The notes: generated by a model not told the origin, from the letters alone. A stretch of 64,000 bases of DNA from Trichomonas vaginalis G3 (GCF_026262505.1 NC_067206.1:38205660-38269659); one strand, 5' to 3'; shown: positions 38,408 through 47,488, counted from the stretch's first letter. Made by a program: numbers and translations.

Positions 38408-40190
38408 CGAAATGTGTATGGATTCCTTCTCCCTGCGTGTCATCCCAGTAACAATTTATAGCAAACTTAACGTCGTCTTTAACATCATATCCTTTACCTT
38501 TTTTCATTCCTGACCAATCCCAATATCTATGCTTATGCCAACCTGATTGAGATGTAGTTAATCTTATGTAATGACTGTGTGCAGGTAAATTTTCACCCGA
38601 AATCGTTTTACTTCCACCTGTTTCCTTTGAAGAGTTTGCACAATACAAAAACCTGTCGACTATTTGTTCCCATGCACCAACACTAAACATTACTTGAGGA
38701 CCTTTTGCATCCATAGATGTATAAATAGAACCTACTGGGTTCATTAAATCAAACATATGAGATATTATAGGATTGTCTCTTTTGAACTTAAAATATAGTG
38801 CAGCTATTTCAGGTTTCTTCTGGTTTGTGTCAGAATATTTTTTATAATATAATCTTATGTTTTCAGGGTAGGTAAAATCTTGACTATAATATTTATTTCT
38901 GTCATCTGTATAATAATATACTATTCTCGTTTTTTCTATTGTATTATATCTTTTATATCTATAATATTCTAAATATAATGTTTGCTTTTTTGGGTCTACA
39001 TGTGGTGTTCTGTCGTCATCTCCATAGTCATAATAATATGGTGCTGGAGCTGGGTCAGGCAATGTCATATCTGCCATTTCATAAACTCTTAAATATTTCT
39101 TTTGTTCGTCTCCATATAAGTTTAAGTAGCAGTTGTTGTCTAATGGAACTTTAACTTGTGTACCATTATTCTTTTTATAGCTTACATACATTTCATTGTT
39201 ATTTTTCGGAATGAGTTTATGCCGTGTACCATTTTTTAAGGACTGTACCAACTGCCATCTAAAATATTTATTTTCTTCATTGACAGAAAAGTCACCAACA
39301 ATAGTTTCAATATTTTTTGTTCCTATCAAACTTTGGTATATTTCATTGACATATGTTTTATCTGCTTTCTTTTCAAGGCTAACGTTTAAGTCTGTTATTT
39401 CAGAAGATGTATGTGTATGTCCAACGTCACTTTTCCCGTTTAAGGTTTCTTGTAAGTTTGTAATATTTGCAATGGTATGTGTATGAGTCTTATTTGCTTT
39501 TGTCTCTAATGTTTCTTGTAAGTTTGTAATATTTGCAATGGTATGTGTATGAGTCTTATTTGCTTTTGTCTCTAATGTTTCTTGTAAGTTTGTAATATTT
39601 GCAATGGTATGTGTATGTCCAACGTCACTTTTCCTGTTTAAGGTTTCTTGTAAGTTTGTAATATTTGCAATGGTATGTGTATGAGTCTTATTTGCTTTTG
39701 TCTCTAATGTTTCCTTAAGACTTGGTATTTGGTTAATATAATGTATATGAGTCTTTTTAGAATATTCGTTTTCAGCTCTTGTCACTTCACTTGACATTTT
39801 ATTGTCAACATATGTTTTGTCTGCTAGTTCAGGATGAGTATGTTCTTTTGTTGCATAAGCATTGTTAGCTCTTTCTTCTTCTTTTGCTATTGCATCGTCT
39901 ACATATTCTTTGTCAGCTTTGTTGTCAACATCTGCTTTCAAAAGAAGTTCATTTATAGGTTTCTCGTTTAAAGTTCCTTTTGTTGGATTTATACAGACAG
40001 TATTGTTTTTATTGTCTTGAAACAGAAACTCATCTGTCATAGGGTTTATTGTCAGTTTTAGGTTTCCTTCTTTCAATGACTCAGATATCTTAGAATAGTT
40101 TGAAAAGTTTGTTGTGTTCTTATTTAGAGCTTGCATAATGAGTTGTCGGTTGTGTTGTATTTCTCTCATAGACGCTGTTTCATTTGACAT
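38322..40190 (-). CDS. Phage-like tail fibre/collar protein (whole, 622 aa)
   Basis: Whole open frame. Residues about 90-290 are a tandem repeat of about 24 residues built on ANITNLQETLETKANKTHTH, typical of trimeric phage fibre shafts. The middle is Tyr-rich. The last 140 residues start with PVGSIYTSMD and AWEQIVDRFLYC, contain HxH motifs (AHSHYI, HKHRYW, IHTHF) and end MPPYMTVYAWYRIA, as in phage tail-collar or short-fibre tip domains where paired His bind metal. Polinton 2 carries a longer relative (51290-54285). It probably forms a receptor-binding spike. The 3' end overlaps the integrase gene. Confidence 0.87.
   Translation of the reverse strand: MSNETASMREIQHNRQLIMQALNKNTTNFSNYSKISESLKEGNLKLTINPMTDEFLFQDNKNNTVCINPTKGTLNEKPINELLLKADVDNKADKEYVDDAIAKEEERANNAYATKEHTHPELADKTYVDNKMSSEVTRAENEYSKKTHIHYINQIPSLKETLETKANKTHTHTIANITNLQETLNRKSDVGHTHTIANITNLQETLETKANKTHTHTIANITNLQETLETKANKTHTHTIANITNLQETLNGKSDVGHTHTSSEITDLNVSLEKKADKTYVNEIYQSLIGTKNIETIVGDFSVNEENKYFRWQLVQSLKNGTRHKLIPKNNNEMYVSYKKNNGTQVKVPLDNNCYLNLYGDEQKKYLRVYEMADMTLPDPAPAPYYYDYGDDDRTPHVDPKKQTLYLEYYRYKRYNTIEKTRIVYYYTDDRNKYYSQDFTYPENIRLYYKKYSDTNQKKPEIAALYFKFKRDNPIISHMFDLMNPVGSIYTSMDAKGPQVMFSVGAWEQIVDRFLYCANSSKETGGSKTISGENLPAHSHYIRLTTSQSGWHKHRYWDWSGMKKGKGYDVKDDVKFAINCYWDDTQGEGIHTHFVTGYTHTTGQSKEYMPPYMTVYAWYRIA
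39430..39720 (-). repeat. 72-bp coding repeats in fibre gene
   Basis: Four to five direct copies of 72 bp encoding the fibre shaft repeat, two of them nearly identical, suggesting recent unit duplication or conversion. Confidence 0.85.
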
Positions 40191-40208
40191 TTTTATTATA
40201 GATAAAAT

Positions 40209-41057
40209 ATGCTTCCAATAGAAAAAGAAAATTCAAGAGTTGCTACAACTAAACCATTAGATGAACTTTTTACTAATGTCGGTCAAAAGTTTGAGACAGA
40301 TACCGTAAAGCATGAAGGCTATCGTTTTGACTACCCATTAAGATGGTTAAGAGACCCATCTGTTACTAAATCTATTGGCTTTCGAAGAATAAAATTTGTG
40401 TCTGTAGAAGATAAAAGTTTTCCATTTATTGTAAGGTTTCATATAGATTATATATCTGAAGGGAAACGAAAAATGTGGGAAGAAATTGAGCTAATACAAG
40501 TTGACCTTTCATCTTCTCTACAGACTGCGTTAAAAAATATAGAAGATAAAATAAATTCATGTTATGCAAAATATGCTGATGAATATGCAAATACCGATAG
40601 CACACTTTATGTGAGAATTGTATATGACAAACAAAATTCACAAGTGTCATTTCAAATCTACGAAAACAATCCAAATAAAGACGAACAAATATATACAGAA
40701 TTCACTGCAATGTCATGGTATTATTTGCAAAGAATGTTAAATCAGAAAGTCGAACTTCCTTTAGCAAATATTTACAGTCGATATGCAAGAGATGAACCAT
40801 ATTTATTTAAAGATGTTTTCGACCAAGATGCTATTATTGTTCATGCTTCATTTTCTGGTGCGCAAAACTCTTTCTTATGCTTGGCAAATGACTTTTACGA
40901 AAAACCTACAAAGTTATATGAACCGCCGAGTGGAAGTATTTCAGACTTTCAAGTATGGTTTACTACAGATGGAAGAAAAAGAATAATTCCATTATACCAT
41001 GCGTTTTACTTAGAACTTAGTTTCATATACAACTACTATCGAACGGTAAAAATATAA
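40209..41057 (+). CDS. Minor-capsid-like family protein, copy 2 (whole, 282 aa)
   Basis: Whole open frame, the intact counterpart of the gene at 15228-16087. Marks: YRFDYPLRWLRDP near residue 39, a conserved KSIGFRRI strand, FLCLANDFYEKPTK and the C-terminal DFQVWFTTDGRKRIIPLYHA plus YLELSFIYNY. The last part fits a jelly-roll C-terminal strand pair seen in penton-like proteins. It is divergent from the fibre gene, with ATGs only 18 bp apart, so the two may be co-expressed, which supports a vertex or spike role. Function is inferred. Confidence 0.62.
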   Translation: MLPIEKENSRVATTKPLDELFTNVGQKFETDTVKHEGYRFDYPLRWLRDPSVTKSIGFRRIKFVSVEDKSFPFIVRFHIDYISEGKRKMWEEIELIQVDLSSSLQTALKNIEDKINSCYAKYADEYANTDSTLYVRIVYDKQNSQVSFQIYENNPNKDEQIYTEFTAMSWYYLQRMLNQKVELPLANIYSRYARDEPYLFKDVFDQDAIIVHASFSGAQNSFLCLANDFYEKPTKLYEPPSGSISDFQVWFTTDGRKRIIPLYHAFYLELSFIYNYYRTVKI

Positions 41058-41061
41058 TTTT

Positions 41062-41304
41062 TTAATACGGTTGAGGTGTTGGATTTGGTTGCAAACTAGA
41101 CTGTGGTGCAGGTTCAGGTTGTTGTATAACAGGGGCTTGTTCTTCTGGTTCAGGGTCTTTAGGTATAATACCAACGAACTGACCTACTCTTTTACCAATA
41201 TTTTTGACACCGTTCCAAATTCCTCTTCCGACAGATTTTATTCCATTCCATATACCTCTTCCAACTCTTCTGAAGAAGTTTCCAATACTACTGAAGAAAC
41301 CCAT
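41062..41304 (-). CDS. Amphipathic MGFFSS protein with Pro tail (80 aa)
   Basis: Whole open frame. MGFFSSIGNFFRRVGRGIWN is followed by near-repeats of GRGIWNGIKSVGRGIWNGVK, a cationic amphipathic helix that may insert in membranes. The C-terminal 30 residues are Pro/Gln-rich. Gly at position 2 could be myristoylated. Likely a small membrane-active virion component or DNA condenser. The Pro tail resembles the remnant at 11763-12153. The stop lies a few bases from the end of the convergent 282-aa gene. Confidence 0.62.
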   Translation of the reverse strand: MGFFSSIGNFFRRVGRGIWNGIKSVGRGIWNGVKNIGKRVGQFVGIIPKDPEPEEQAPVIQQPEPAPQSSLQPNPTPQPY

Positions 41305-41322
41305 TTTACTACGTGTAAAAAT

Positions 41323-41685
41323 CTAATGTCCACCTAGTCTCTTACGTTTCCTGTTGAGTTCCATAGCATTCTTTAACTGGAGCTCATACATTCTGTTTCT
41401 CCTCTGGTAGAAAACATATTCTGGGTCAACTCCTGTGTTCGCGTCATCTGCATAAAGTTGTTTATATCCCACTTCAGGGTTTGTATAAAACTCTTTCCAT
41501 CTCATATTTGCATACCATGGTGGCAAACCTAACGCAGCGTCATTTGACATGGCAGTTTGCATTTGTACATCTGTTGGCACTTGACCATAGTTTGCCATTG
41601 CAGTTTGTATTCTAACTTCATTTGGAATATTCTCTGGGTTTGGTTGTCCAGGTTGCTGTGCATTCGCTAAGTTCTGTGCGTCCAT
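41323..41685 (-). CDS. Unknown Polinton protein (120 aa)
   Basis: Whole open frame: Gln/Asn/Pro-rich first 40 residues with a twice-repeated QTAMxN element, an aromatic middle (LPPWYANMRWKEFYT) and a basic end (ELNRKRKRLGGH). Upstream on the minus strand is GATATTTTTATCTAATATTAA before the ATG. It follows the 80-aa gene closely in the same direction. Possibly a virion assembly or scaffold protein; no family recognised. Confidence 0.6.
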   Translation of the reverse strand: MDAQNLANAQQPGQPNPENIPNEVRIQTAMANYGQVPTDVQMQTAMSNDAALGLPPWYANMRWKEFYTNPEVGYKQLYADDANTGVDPEYVFYQRRNRMYELQLKNAMELNRKRKRLGGH

Positions 41686-41708
41686 TTAATATTAGATAAA
41701 AATATCTC

Positions 41709-41840
41709 TTACGAGTACATATACTGAACATTTGCAGGCATTGGTTCATCTTCATATTCTCTGTACTTTTCTGCCACGTCAAATAAATAAATGACACAAT
41801 GGAAAAAACCTAAAACAAGTAGTCCTATTTCAAACCACAT
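41709..41840 (-). CDS. Small single-pass membrane protein (43 aa)
   Basis: Short whole frame starting MWFEIGLLVLGFFHCVIYLF, a hydrophobic segment of membrane length, followed by a charged 22-residue tail. It overlaps the end of the methyltransferase gene by about 16 bp, as compact virus-like genomes often show. Function unknown; a role in virion membrane contact is possible. Confidence 0.55.
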   Translation of the reverse strand: MWFEIGLLVLGFFHCVIYLFDVAEKYREYEDEPMPANVQYMYS

Positions 41841-42642
41841 TTACTTACTAATAAAATTTCTTTATTGTGACACTTTCTCCAGTTTATGGGACCTCTCTCA
41901 TACTCTATCTTGTCATATCTAAACTCATAGTCGTTTATATCTTCTAGCCATTTCATGACACTTTCTAAACCACTTTTATCGGATGTAAAGTAAAAGCATG
42001 GATGGTTATGTATAACGTCTAAAGTTTCTAAAGAGTCTCTCAAAGTCCAGTCTACTTGGTATTGAAAATCCCATGTGTTATAGAACGGCGGGTCCACTAT
42101 AAAGAAAACATTTTCCTTGTCTTTATATTTTTCATACAACTCTGTCCAATGACATCTCACAAACTCTATACCCTCAATATATTTTTCTATGTCCTCTTTG
42201 AAAACATTTGTATAGTTAAGATATAAAACTTTTGACATAAGTGTCTCAATGTCATGAACTCTTATAGAACCACTATATAATAGTCTAGCAGATATACTAT
42301 CCCAGTCTATATATTCTGCTTTTTCAAAACCTCTCTCACAATATTTTTCTTATCTAATGGTATACGTTCCATCTTACCTATAGGTATCTTTTCTTTTAAC
42401 TCTTTCAATATATTGTTTGTGTCTGGAATATGTTTGAGACGGTCCATATAGTTGTCGAAGTCATTGCATATAATCTTTGAGTCTGGGAATATTGTATGGC
42501 ACAAATGGGATATATAGAAACTTCCACCGAACAAATCTACAAATGTTAGACCATTCGGTAGTTTCTTAAGTTCTCTCAATATAATATCTTTACATTTACT
42601 CTTATTTCCAAAAAATGGTAACGGAGGTTTTGTAAAATTCAT
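41825..42642 (-). pseudogene. DNA adenine methyltransferase (D12/Dam class), broken
   Basis: The N-terminal piece holds PLPFFGNKSK and FVDLFGGSFYIS (AdoMet-binding motif) and the later piece holds FFIVDPPFYNT, the DPP(Y/F) catalytic motif of adenine N6 methyltransferases. About 270 codons with about one break. The enzyme would modify element or host DNA; in Trichomonas, N6-methyladenine is known to occur. A TTTTTATTATTATATATAA run lies before the start. Confidence 0.82.
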
Positions 42643-42861
42643 TTATATATAATAATAAAAATGTTTTTACCCGAAAAGTGACAGAAAAGTGACAAAACAT
42701 GAAAACATATATATTTTGTGAAAGGTGACACATTATATAATGTTTTCGACCCAGAAGAAGGCTTCTTCCCAGAAGCAATGGAGGAGGAAGAAGAGGAGGA
42801 GGAAATACAAGACTCTATCCAAGAAGAGTCCTCCGAATTCACACCAGAAGACTAACAATTT
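42643..42861 (+). other. Terminal spacer with acidic open frame
   Basis: Between the methyltransferase start and the right terminal repeat. A plus-strand frame without a start codon runs to a stop at about 42855 and encodes a strongly acidic end (AMEEEEEEEEIQDSIQEESS). It may be the tail of a lost gene. The serine-rich minus-strand frame at 42639-42842 is its shadow. Confidence 0.35.
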
Positions 42862-42944
42862 TCCGAATAAAAACTTCATTTATACTAAACATCTTCGGGG
42901 CTAGAGGGCGCAACGCGGCTGGAAGCCCCACTACCTTTTTTTTT
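42862..42944 (-). repeat. Polinton 1 right terminal inverted repeat
   Basis: Inverse copy of 1632-1711. It lacks the second GC block found on the left. Confidence 0.88.
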
Positions 42945-43059
42945 AAATAAAGTATTTTCTTTACACACACATTGTATATCATAGTTTTTTTTTGGTTTCG
43001 CAAAACATCCAAAAACAAATATGCTATAAAAGTGACAATTTTAGCAAAACGAAACCCTG
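42945..43059. mobile_element. hAT-like element, right part
   Basis: Remainder of the small element split by Polinton 1, ending in GCAAAACGAAACCCTG before the duplication ACATATTC (43060-43067). Confidence 0.5.
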
Positions 43060-43519
43060 ACATATTCATAATGTTTCACCCTTTCAAAAATATAATCCTC
43101 CTCCTCTCAAATAAACGTACATACGGGTGGCCTCTTTTTTCAAAAAATTAAAATTTGAAATTTTGGGCTCAAATATTAGAGATTTTTTCAACCTTCAACA
43201 ATATATGTTGTCTATATCAGACCTCCTTTCTTTTTGATACTTAACATTGTTCCTAAATCTTAGCCGTTAAGGCTGTTCTGAAAATATTTTTTTTTCGAAA
43301 AAATTCGAAAAAAATTCTTAAAATTCAAAAATCCCTTAATTCCTGAGGATTTTGGAAAAAAGTTTTACATGAACATGTGTATATTATATGAAGTATATTG
43401 ATAAGGTAAAAATCAAATTTTATTGCATATTCATCGAGAAAATAAACTAACGAATCCCTCAAAATTGAGAGGGTAATCCTCCTCCTCTTAAATAAACGTA
43501 CATACGGGTGCACCCTTAA
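43060..43519 (+). repeat. Long-inverted-repeat element, left arm (inner part)
   Basis: Matches 44021-44481 in inverse orientation, nearly base for base over 460 bp. At both the outer and the inner end of the arm is the same string, TCCTCCTCCTCTCAAATAAA or its T variant, followed by CGTACATACGGGTG. No coding capacity. Confidence 0.92.
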
Positions 43520-44020
43520 AGACACTATGATGACACCAGGCAAATCTTCCAAGACACCTATCGTCGGGAATCTAACAACCCTACTATTGTTTCTAAAAAG
43601 TTTTCTCATCACAATGGTGATTGTGCTTATATCGCGTAATTTTTTCCCCTTTAGCAGAAATTCAATTTGAAACCAGATTCAGTATATTACACTTTCACAA
43701 ATGACATACAATGCCTACGCCGATAATTAATCCGCAATTTATTTGGAAATCCATTGAGGAAATTCTTTGTGCAAGTTCATTTGTTAAAACATGAATTATG
43801 GTTTGAATTAGATAATTTATATTTAATGTATAATATATTTGAATACCGATACAAATTTGGCTATATTTTAATTTTTTTCGATTTTAAATTTTTATATTTG
43901 ATATATTCTTAATTACCATTATACTACAATTAGTAGAACAATTAATATTTTCATGTTTAAAACACTTTCAAAAAAATGCAAATATTTTCTTTTTAGAAGG
44001 AAAATTTGTTTAAAGTTTGT
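43520..44020. other. Loop of the long-inverted-repeat element
   Basis: About 500 bp of AT-rich single-copy sequence between the two arms. No gene, transposase remnant or repeat is seen, so the element is non-autonomous. Confidence 0.7.
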
Positions 44021-44534
44021 TTAAGGGTGCACCCGTATGTACGTTTATTTAAGAGGAGGAGGATTACCCTCTCAATTTTGAGGGATTCGTTAGTTTATTT
44101 TCTCGATGAATATGCAATAAAATTTGATTTTTACCTTATCAATATACTTCATATAATATACACATGTTCATGTAAAAACTTTTTTCCAAAATCCTCAGGA
44201 ATTAAGGGATTTTTGAATTTTAAGAATTTTTTTCGAATTTTTTCGAAAAAAAAATATTTTCAGAACAGCCTTAACGGCTAAGATTTAGGAACAATGTTAA
44301 GTATCAAAAAGAAAGGAGGTCTGATATAGACAACATATATTGTTGAAGGTTGAAAAAATCTCTAATATTTGAGCCCAAAATTTCAAATTTTAATTTTTTG
44401 AAAAAAGAGGCCACCCGTATGTACGTTTATTTGAGAGGAGGAGGATTATATTTTTGAAAGGGTGAAACATTATGAATATGTTAATTATATAATAATATGT
44501 ATTATTATAAAAAAGAAAAAATAAAGCACGTTAA
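44021..44534 (-). repeat. Long-inverted-repeat element, right arm (undisturbed)
   Basis: Complete arm of about 514 bp. It contains the uninterrupted site (44474-44481) into which the hAT-like insertion occurred in the other arm. Confidence 0.92.
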
Positions 44535-44978
44535 GGGTGGCTTCCGACCAAATTGTCACTTTTTGGTCCAAGTTGGAAAAATGCAAATTCGCAAGGTCTG
44601 AAGGTCCCGAAAACCAAAAAAATGCACAAAGTCTATAATTGATTTATTTTGTGTATAGATTCGTATACCACCTCTTATTCATTCTCATTCTGGCTAGTTT
44701 TAGAATTAAAGTTCCGAATTAAACTAATGCAAAGAAACATTCAATCGCAATTCGTCATGCTTGATTTTACAGATGCACAAAGTCCTGTTGATCTTCATCT
44801 TTACTGCATATTTTCAGATTTTTCAAAAAATATTTAAAAAGATATTCTGAGTCCAATTTCCTTTCAGAATATGATACTTAAAGAGACTTACTTTTAAAAG
44901 GCTTTGTAATTTATACTACACGATAAATTTTATAAATTTTTACAAAAATTTTTATCGAATTCCACACTTATTGAATAA
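44535..44978. other. Host spacer, no gene seen
   Basis: AT-rich. An open frame at 44649-44837 is short and has no support. Nothing else is visible. Confidence 0.5.
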
Positions 44979-45716
44979 TTATTGTACGATACATTGTCTT
45001 TGCTGGTAGACACACAAAAATACTCGTTCTTCTTTTCTTGTGAGCTTATATACAAAATCTGCTCTTACGAAATCTGAATTGAGATCGTTGAAATAATACC
45101 ATATTGAATTTGTTTTTTTCATGTATATGGTAAAATGATCTTCCGGATTTGAAATAACGGCGACCAAATCATAATAAAATTCCGGATGTTCGTCAAAACG
45201 TAAAGGTAAATAAAATTGATTAGTATTAACTACGTTTGCGAATAAAATTGGAGGAAAATTATCGATTTGGGTTTCAACTTTACCATCACATACTTCAATT
45301 TCGATTTGAGCGGGATTTATATAGAATAAACCTTTTAGCATACTATTTATATCTATATTATTGACTGGAAATTGACTTAATTTATCAACAAATAGTGAAA
45401 GAGCTTCAATTGGATTTTCCAAAGGTACAAAACCTTCATCCTCTTTTGGTTGGTAATGAGTATCTGAAATAAGGGTGTCTAAGATATGTACAGCTGATGA
45501 AATTTGATCGGTTGGACGATGAATGCAATTTGCGAATATTTGAGCCAGTTGTAAATTTTGGTTTGGATGATCTGGAGTTGAATAGTTTTCTTGTATCATT
45601 GATAATATGTTTGTGTACTCAATCTTTAAGAATTCATTAAATGTGAATAATTGTATAATAACATTTAAAAAGCAATTTCTGCATAAATTATCGAGTCCAG
45701 GATTAAGGATGGGCAC
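44979..45716 (-). CDS. Ubiquitin carboxyl-terminal hydrolase-like cysteine peptidase (family C19, 245 aa)
   Basis: Host-type gene. The start MPILNPGLDNLCRNCFLNVI matches the Cys box of ubiquitin-specific proteases (G-L-x-N-L-x-x-x-C-F-L-N). Towards the end YYDLVAVISNPEDHFTIYMK followed by WYYFNDLNSDFV matches the His box and the downstream W-Y-x-F-N-D. The catalytic Cys and His are both present. At 245 residues it is a minimal member without the fingers seen in larger enzymes, similar to short divergent family members reported from protists. It removes ubiquitin from substrates. It lies between the two Polinton insertions and seems untouched by either. Confidence 0.8.
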   Translation of the reverse strand: MPILNPGLDNLCRNCFLNVIIQLFTFNEFLKIEYTNILSMIQENYSTPDHPNQNLQLAQIFANCIHRPTDQISSAVHILDTLISDTHYQPKEDEGFVPLENPIEALSLFVDKLSQFPVNNIDINSMLKGLFYINPAQIEIEVCDGKVETQIDNFPPILFANVVNTNQFYLPLRFDEHPEFYYDLVAVISNPEDHFTIYMKKTNSIWYYFNDLNSDFVRADFVYKLTRKEERVFLCVYQQRQCIVQ

Positions 45717-46053
45717 TCATAGGCTCCTGACAGCATAAAAATGTTATTATCTCACAATATAAAAGGAATCATAGGAATCTACAACTATATCTATATTGTT
45801 GGAAGACTTCTTAATGTATCATGCATATAAGTTATATCAATAACTCCATTATGTTATATGATTGTAATCATATTTTCGTTTCATGTTCAAAAACATTAAA
45901 ATCATACTAACTATATGAGTATTATATTTAGGAAGCTGATATATAGATATGATAAAATGCTAGGTTTTGTGATTAAGAATATATACTTATCTTTTAGAAA
46001 ATAATACTTTTATAAAAAATTATATCTTATATAATCTAAAAATTTTGGACAAT
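45717..46053. other. Host spacer upstream of ubiquitin-hydrolase gene
   Basis: Very AT-rich, no open frame or repeat. It ends at GGACAAT, the expected left flank of the Polinton 2 insertion; the matching duplication would lie beyond the window. Confidence 0.55.
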
Positions 46054-46266
46054 AGTTAGTATACCTAAGTCGTGTACTGAGGCACTGCGTTCCTCCGTAC
46101 GCAATACTTGTGAATTTGACACTTTACAAAACCGTTAACGTATATTTTACAACACAAACGACAACACCAACTTAACCTTAAATATTTATAAAGCCACTAA
46201 CGACTTCACTAACGAATTCACTAATGTTTTCACTAACGACTTCACTACTGTAAAAAATAAACGTTC

Positions 46267-46593
46267 TCACTTACAAAAGTATTGCAACTCTTCCCATTGC
46301 TGTGCTTCACACAATAGTTCATATTCTTCAGTATCGCTGCTGTCGCTCCAATCGTCAGAGTCAAAGTCACTGTCAAAATAAATGTTAGTAAGTTTTGACA
46401 AAGCTAATGAAACACGCTTACCGTTTGTATCGTATGCTTGTATAAACTTTCCATTCTTCATTCCTTCATAAACGCTCAAACTAACTTTACTCTTTCTCCC
46501 TCGTATCTGATAGAATGTATTTTCACGAGGAACGAAGAACAAATTCTTGAACTCATGACCGTTGTAGTTTGTTATCTCAATAGTTTTCGTCAT
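46267..46593 (-). CDS. Terminal small protein MTKTIEITNY family, Polinton 2 copy (108 aa)
   Basis: Whole open frame with the same place and orientation relative to the terminus as the satellite copies. A short segment near residue 42 differs (SVYEGMKNGKF against SVYDYKHNGKF). The acidic tail is nearly that of the left-arm satellite copy. Unknown function. Confidence 0.68.
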   Translation of the reverse strand: MTKTIEITNYNGHEFKNLFFVPRENTFYQIRGRKSKVSLSVYEGMKNGKFIQAYDTNGKRVSLALSKLTNIYFDSDFDSDDWSDSSDTEEYELLCEAQQWEELQYFCK

Positions 46594-46675
46594 TTATATA
46601 AAAATAAACTTAAAAATAAACTTAAAAATTAATGATATCACCACCCTCACACGTATGAAAACATAGCACAAAAAT

Positions 46676-46733
46676 AGATTTAGGTGAAGTGGTGAGATCT
46701 CACCTCTTTTTTCACCTCTTTTTTCACCCTGTT
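46676..46733 (+). repeat. Palindrome module, GGTGA type
   Basis: Lead CAAAAATAGATTTA, palindrome GGTGAGATCTCACC (46691-46704), then TTTTTTCACCTC half-sites. At the same place the satellite arms carry a GTTAGA-type module, so the type has been switched while the flanks stayed the same. Confidence 0.88.
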
Positions 46734-46737
46734 GAAT

Positions 46738-47264
46738 TCATTGCTTTATAACTCTCTTCCTTGGTTTCTTTTTAGTTGCTTTCTTCACGTCTGTCTCCAA
46801 CTTGACTGTCTTTCTTCTTCGGCCGTAATGATACCAGTTACTTCCACCAGTCAATGGGTCAAATGGTCTTTCGTAAGGGTTTCCATACATTCCATAGGGA
46901 CCATACGGAAGAACTACTGGTGGAGAAGAAACATTTTCTTTAGTTCCATCGACTCTATTTAAATGCATTGTTTCACCTTTCATCTGGTCATTAAAGTCTT
47001 TTGCGTGTTTTGCAAACTCATCGTCCTTTCCTAAAGCATTTTCTGACTCAGTCGCAACCAAATTGGATGCTTTATTTATGAGCCCTATTTTATTTAATCT
47101 TAACTTCTTTGCAACCCAGCCTCCAATCTTCCTTTATTTGCATCTAATGTCTTTGAAACTCTTCCTCCACTCATTTTATTTACTGCATCATAAGCTCCAA
47201 GTGCTTTTGCTCCAAATGCTAATGCTTTTGTTCCCATTGCGCCTAAAGCTGCCCAAGCTACCAT
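46738..47264 (-). pseudogene. Small virion-type protein, broken
   Basis: Minus-strand gene of about 170 codons with about one break. It starts MVAWAALGAMGTKALAFGAK (alanine/glycine-rich and amphipathic) and has a Pro/Tyr/Gly-rich middle (VLPYGPYGMYGNPYERPF) and a very basic end (KKATKKKPRKRVIKQ). Style is like the amphipathic small proteins of Polinton 1, possibly membrane- or DNA-contacting virion components. Confidence 0.5.
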
Positions 47265-47329
47265 TTACACCATATTAAAATCATCTCTCTTCAATATTAT
47301 CTCATAAAAGTTCTCGTTACTGGAGAAAG

Positions 47330-47488
47330 TCAATGAAACATAAACATTCTCACGGCTTCGCCCTCACCGCTTTGCGGTCTATCTAACTTCTTTCTTATAT
47401 CATCTATTCGCTTCAAAATGTCTGAACAATTGCTAACATCTTCTACAACAGTTATTTCATCATGAATGACCTTCAAGAACAAGCTCAT
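47330..47488 (-). CDS. Small unknown protein (52 aa)
   Basis: Short whole frame MSLFLKVIHDEITVVEDVSN with a coiled-looking middle. Its 3' part runs through a GC-rich hairpin block (47350-47381), which may have extended or replaced the original end. It lies close to the neighbouring minus-strand gene with the same direction. Function unknown. Confidence 0.45.
   Translation of the reverse strand: MSLFLKVIHDEITVVEDVSNCSDILKRIDDIRKKLDRPQSGEGEAVRMFMFH

Larger units (their letters stand above)
1632..42944 (+). mobile_element. Polinton/Maverick 1, split by a 17.4 kb inner element
   Basis: About 23.9 kb of Polinton sequence remains after subtracting the inner element at 16124-33501. It has 80-bp GC-rich terminal inverted repeats and the hallmark genes: retroviral-type integrase, B-family polymerase, packaging ATPase, SF3 helicase, major capsid and penton-like proteins, and a tail fibre. 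A 6-bp duplication AAATAA (1626-1631 and 42945-42950) fits the family, but lies in an A/T run and is only suggestive. Some genes look whole (major capsid, helicase, integrase, fibre, several small genes) and others are broken, with perhaps a dozen or more breaks in total. I treat it as a fairly young fossil. It sits inside the hAT-like element. Confidence 0.93.

Noticed and set aside
1632-42944. Two separate Polintons side by side instead of one split by a satellite
   Set aside because: The two flanks of the satellite join through a 6-bp duplication at the end of one HNH gene, and integrase, polymerase, capsid and packaging genes each occur once across the two halves.
44649-44837. 62-aa open frame in host spacer
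   Set aside because: Short, no recognisable domain, no conserved context.
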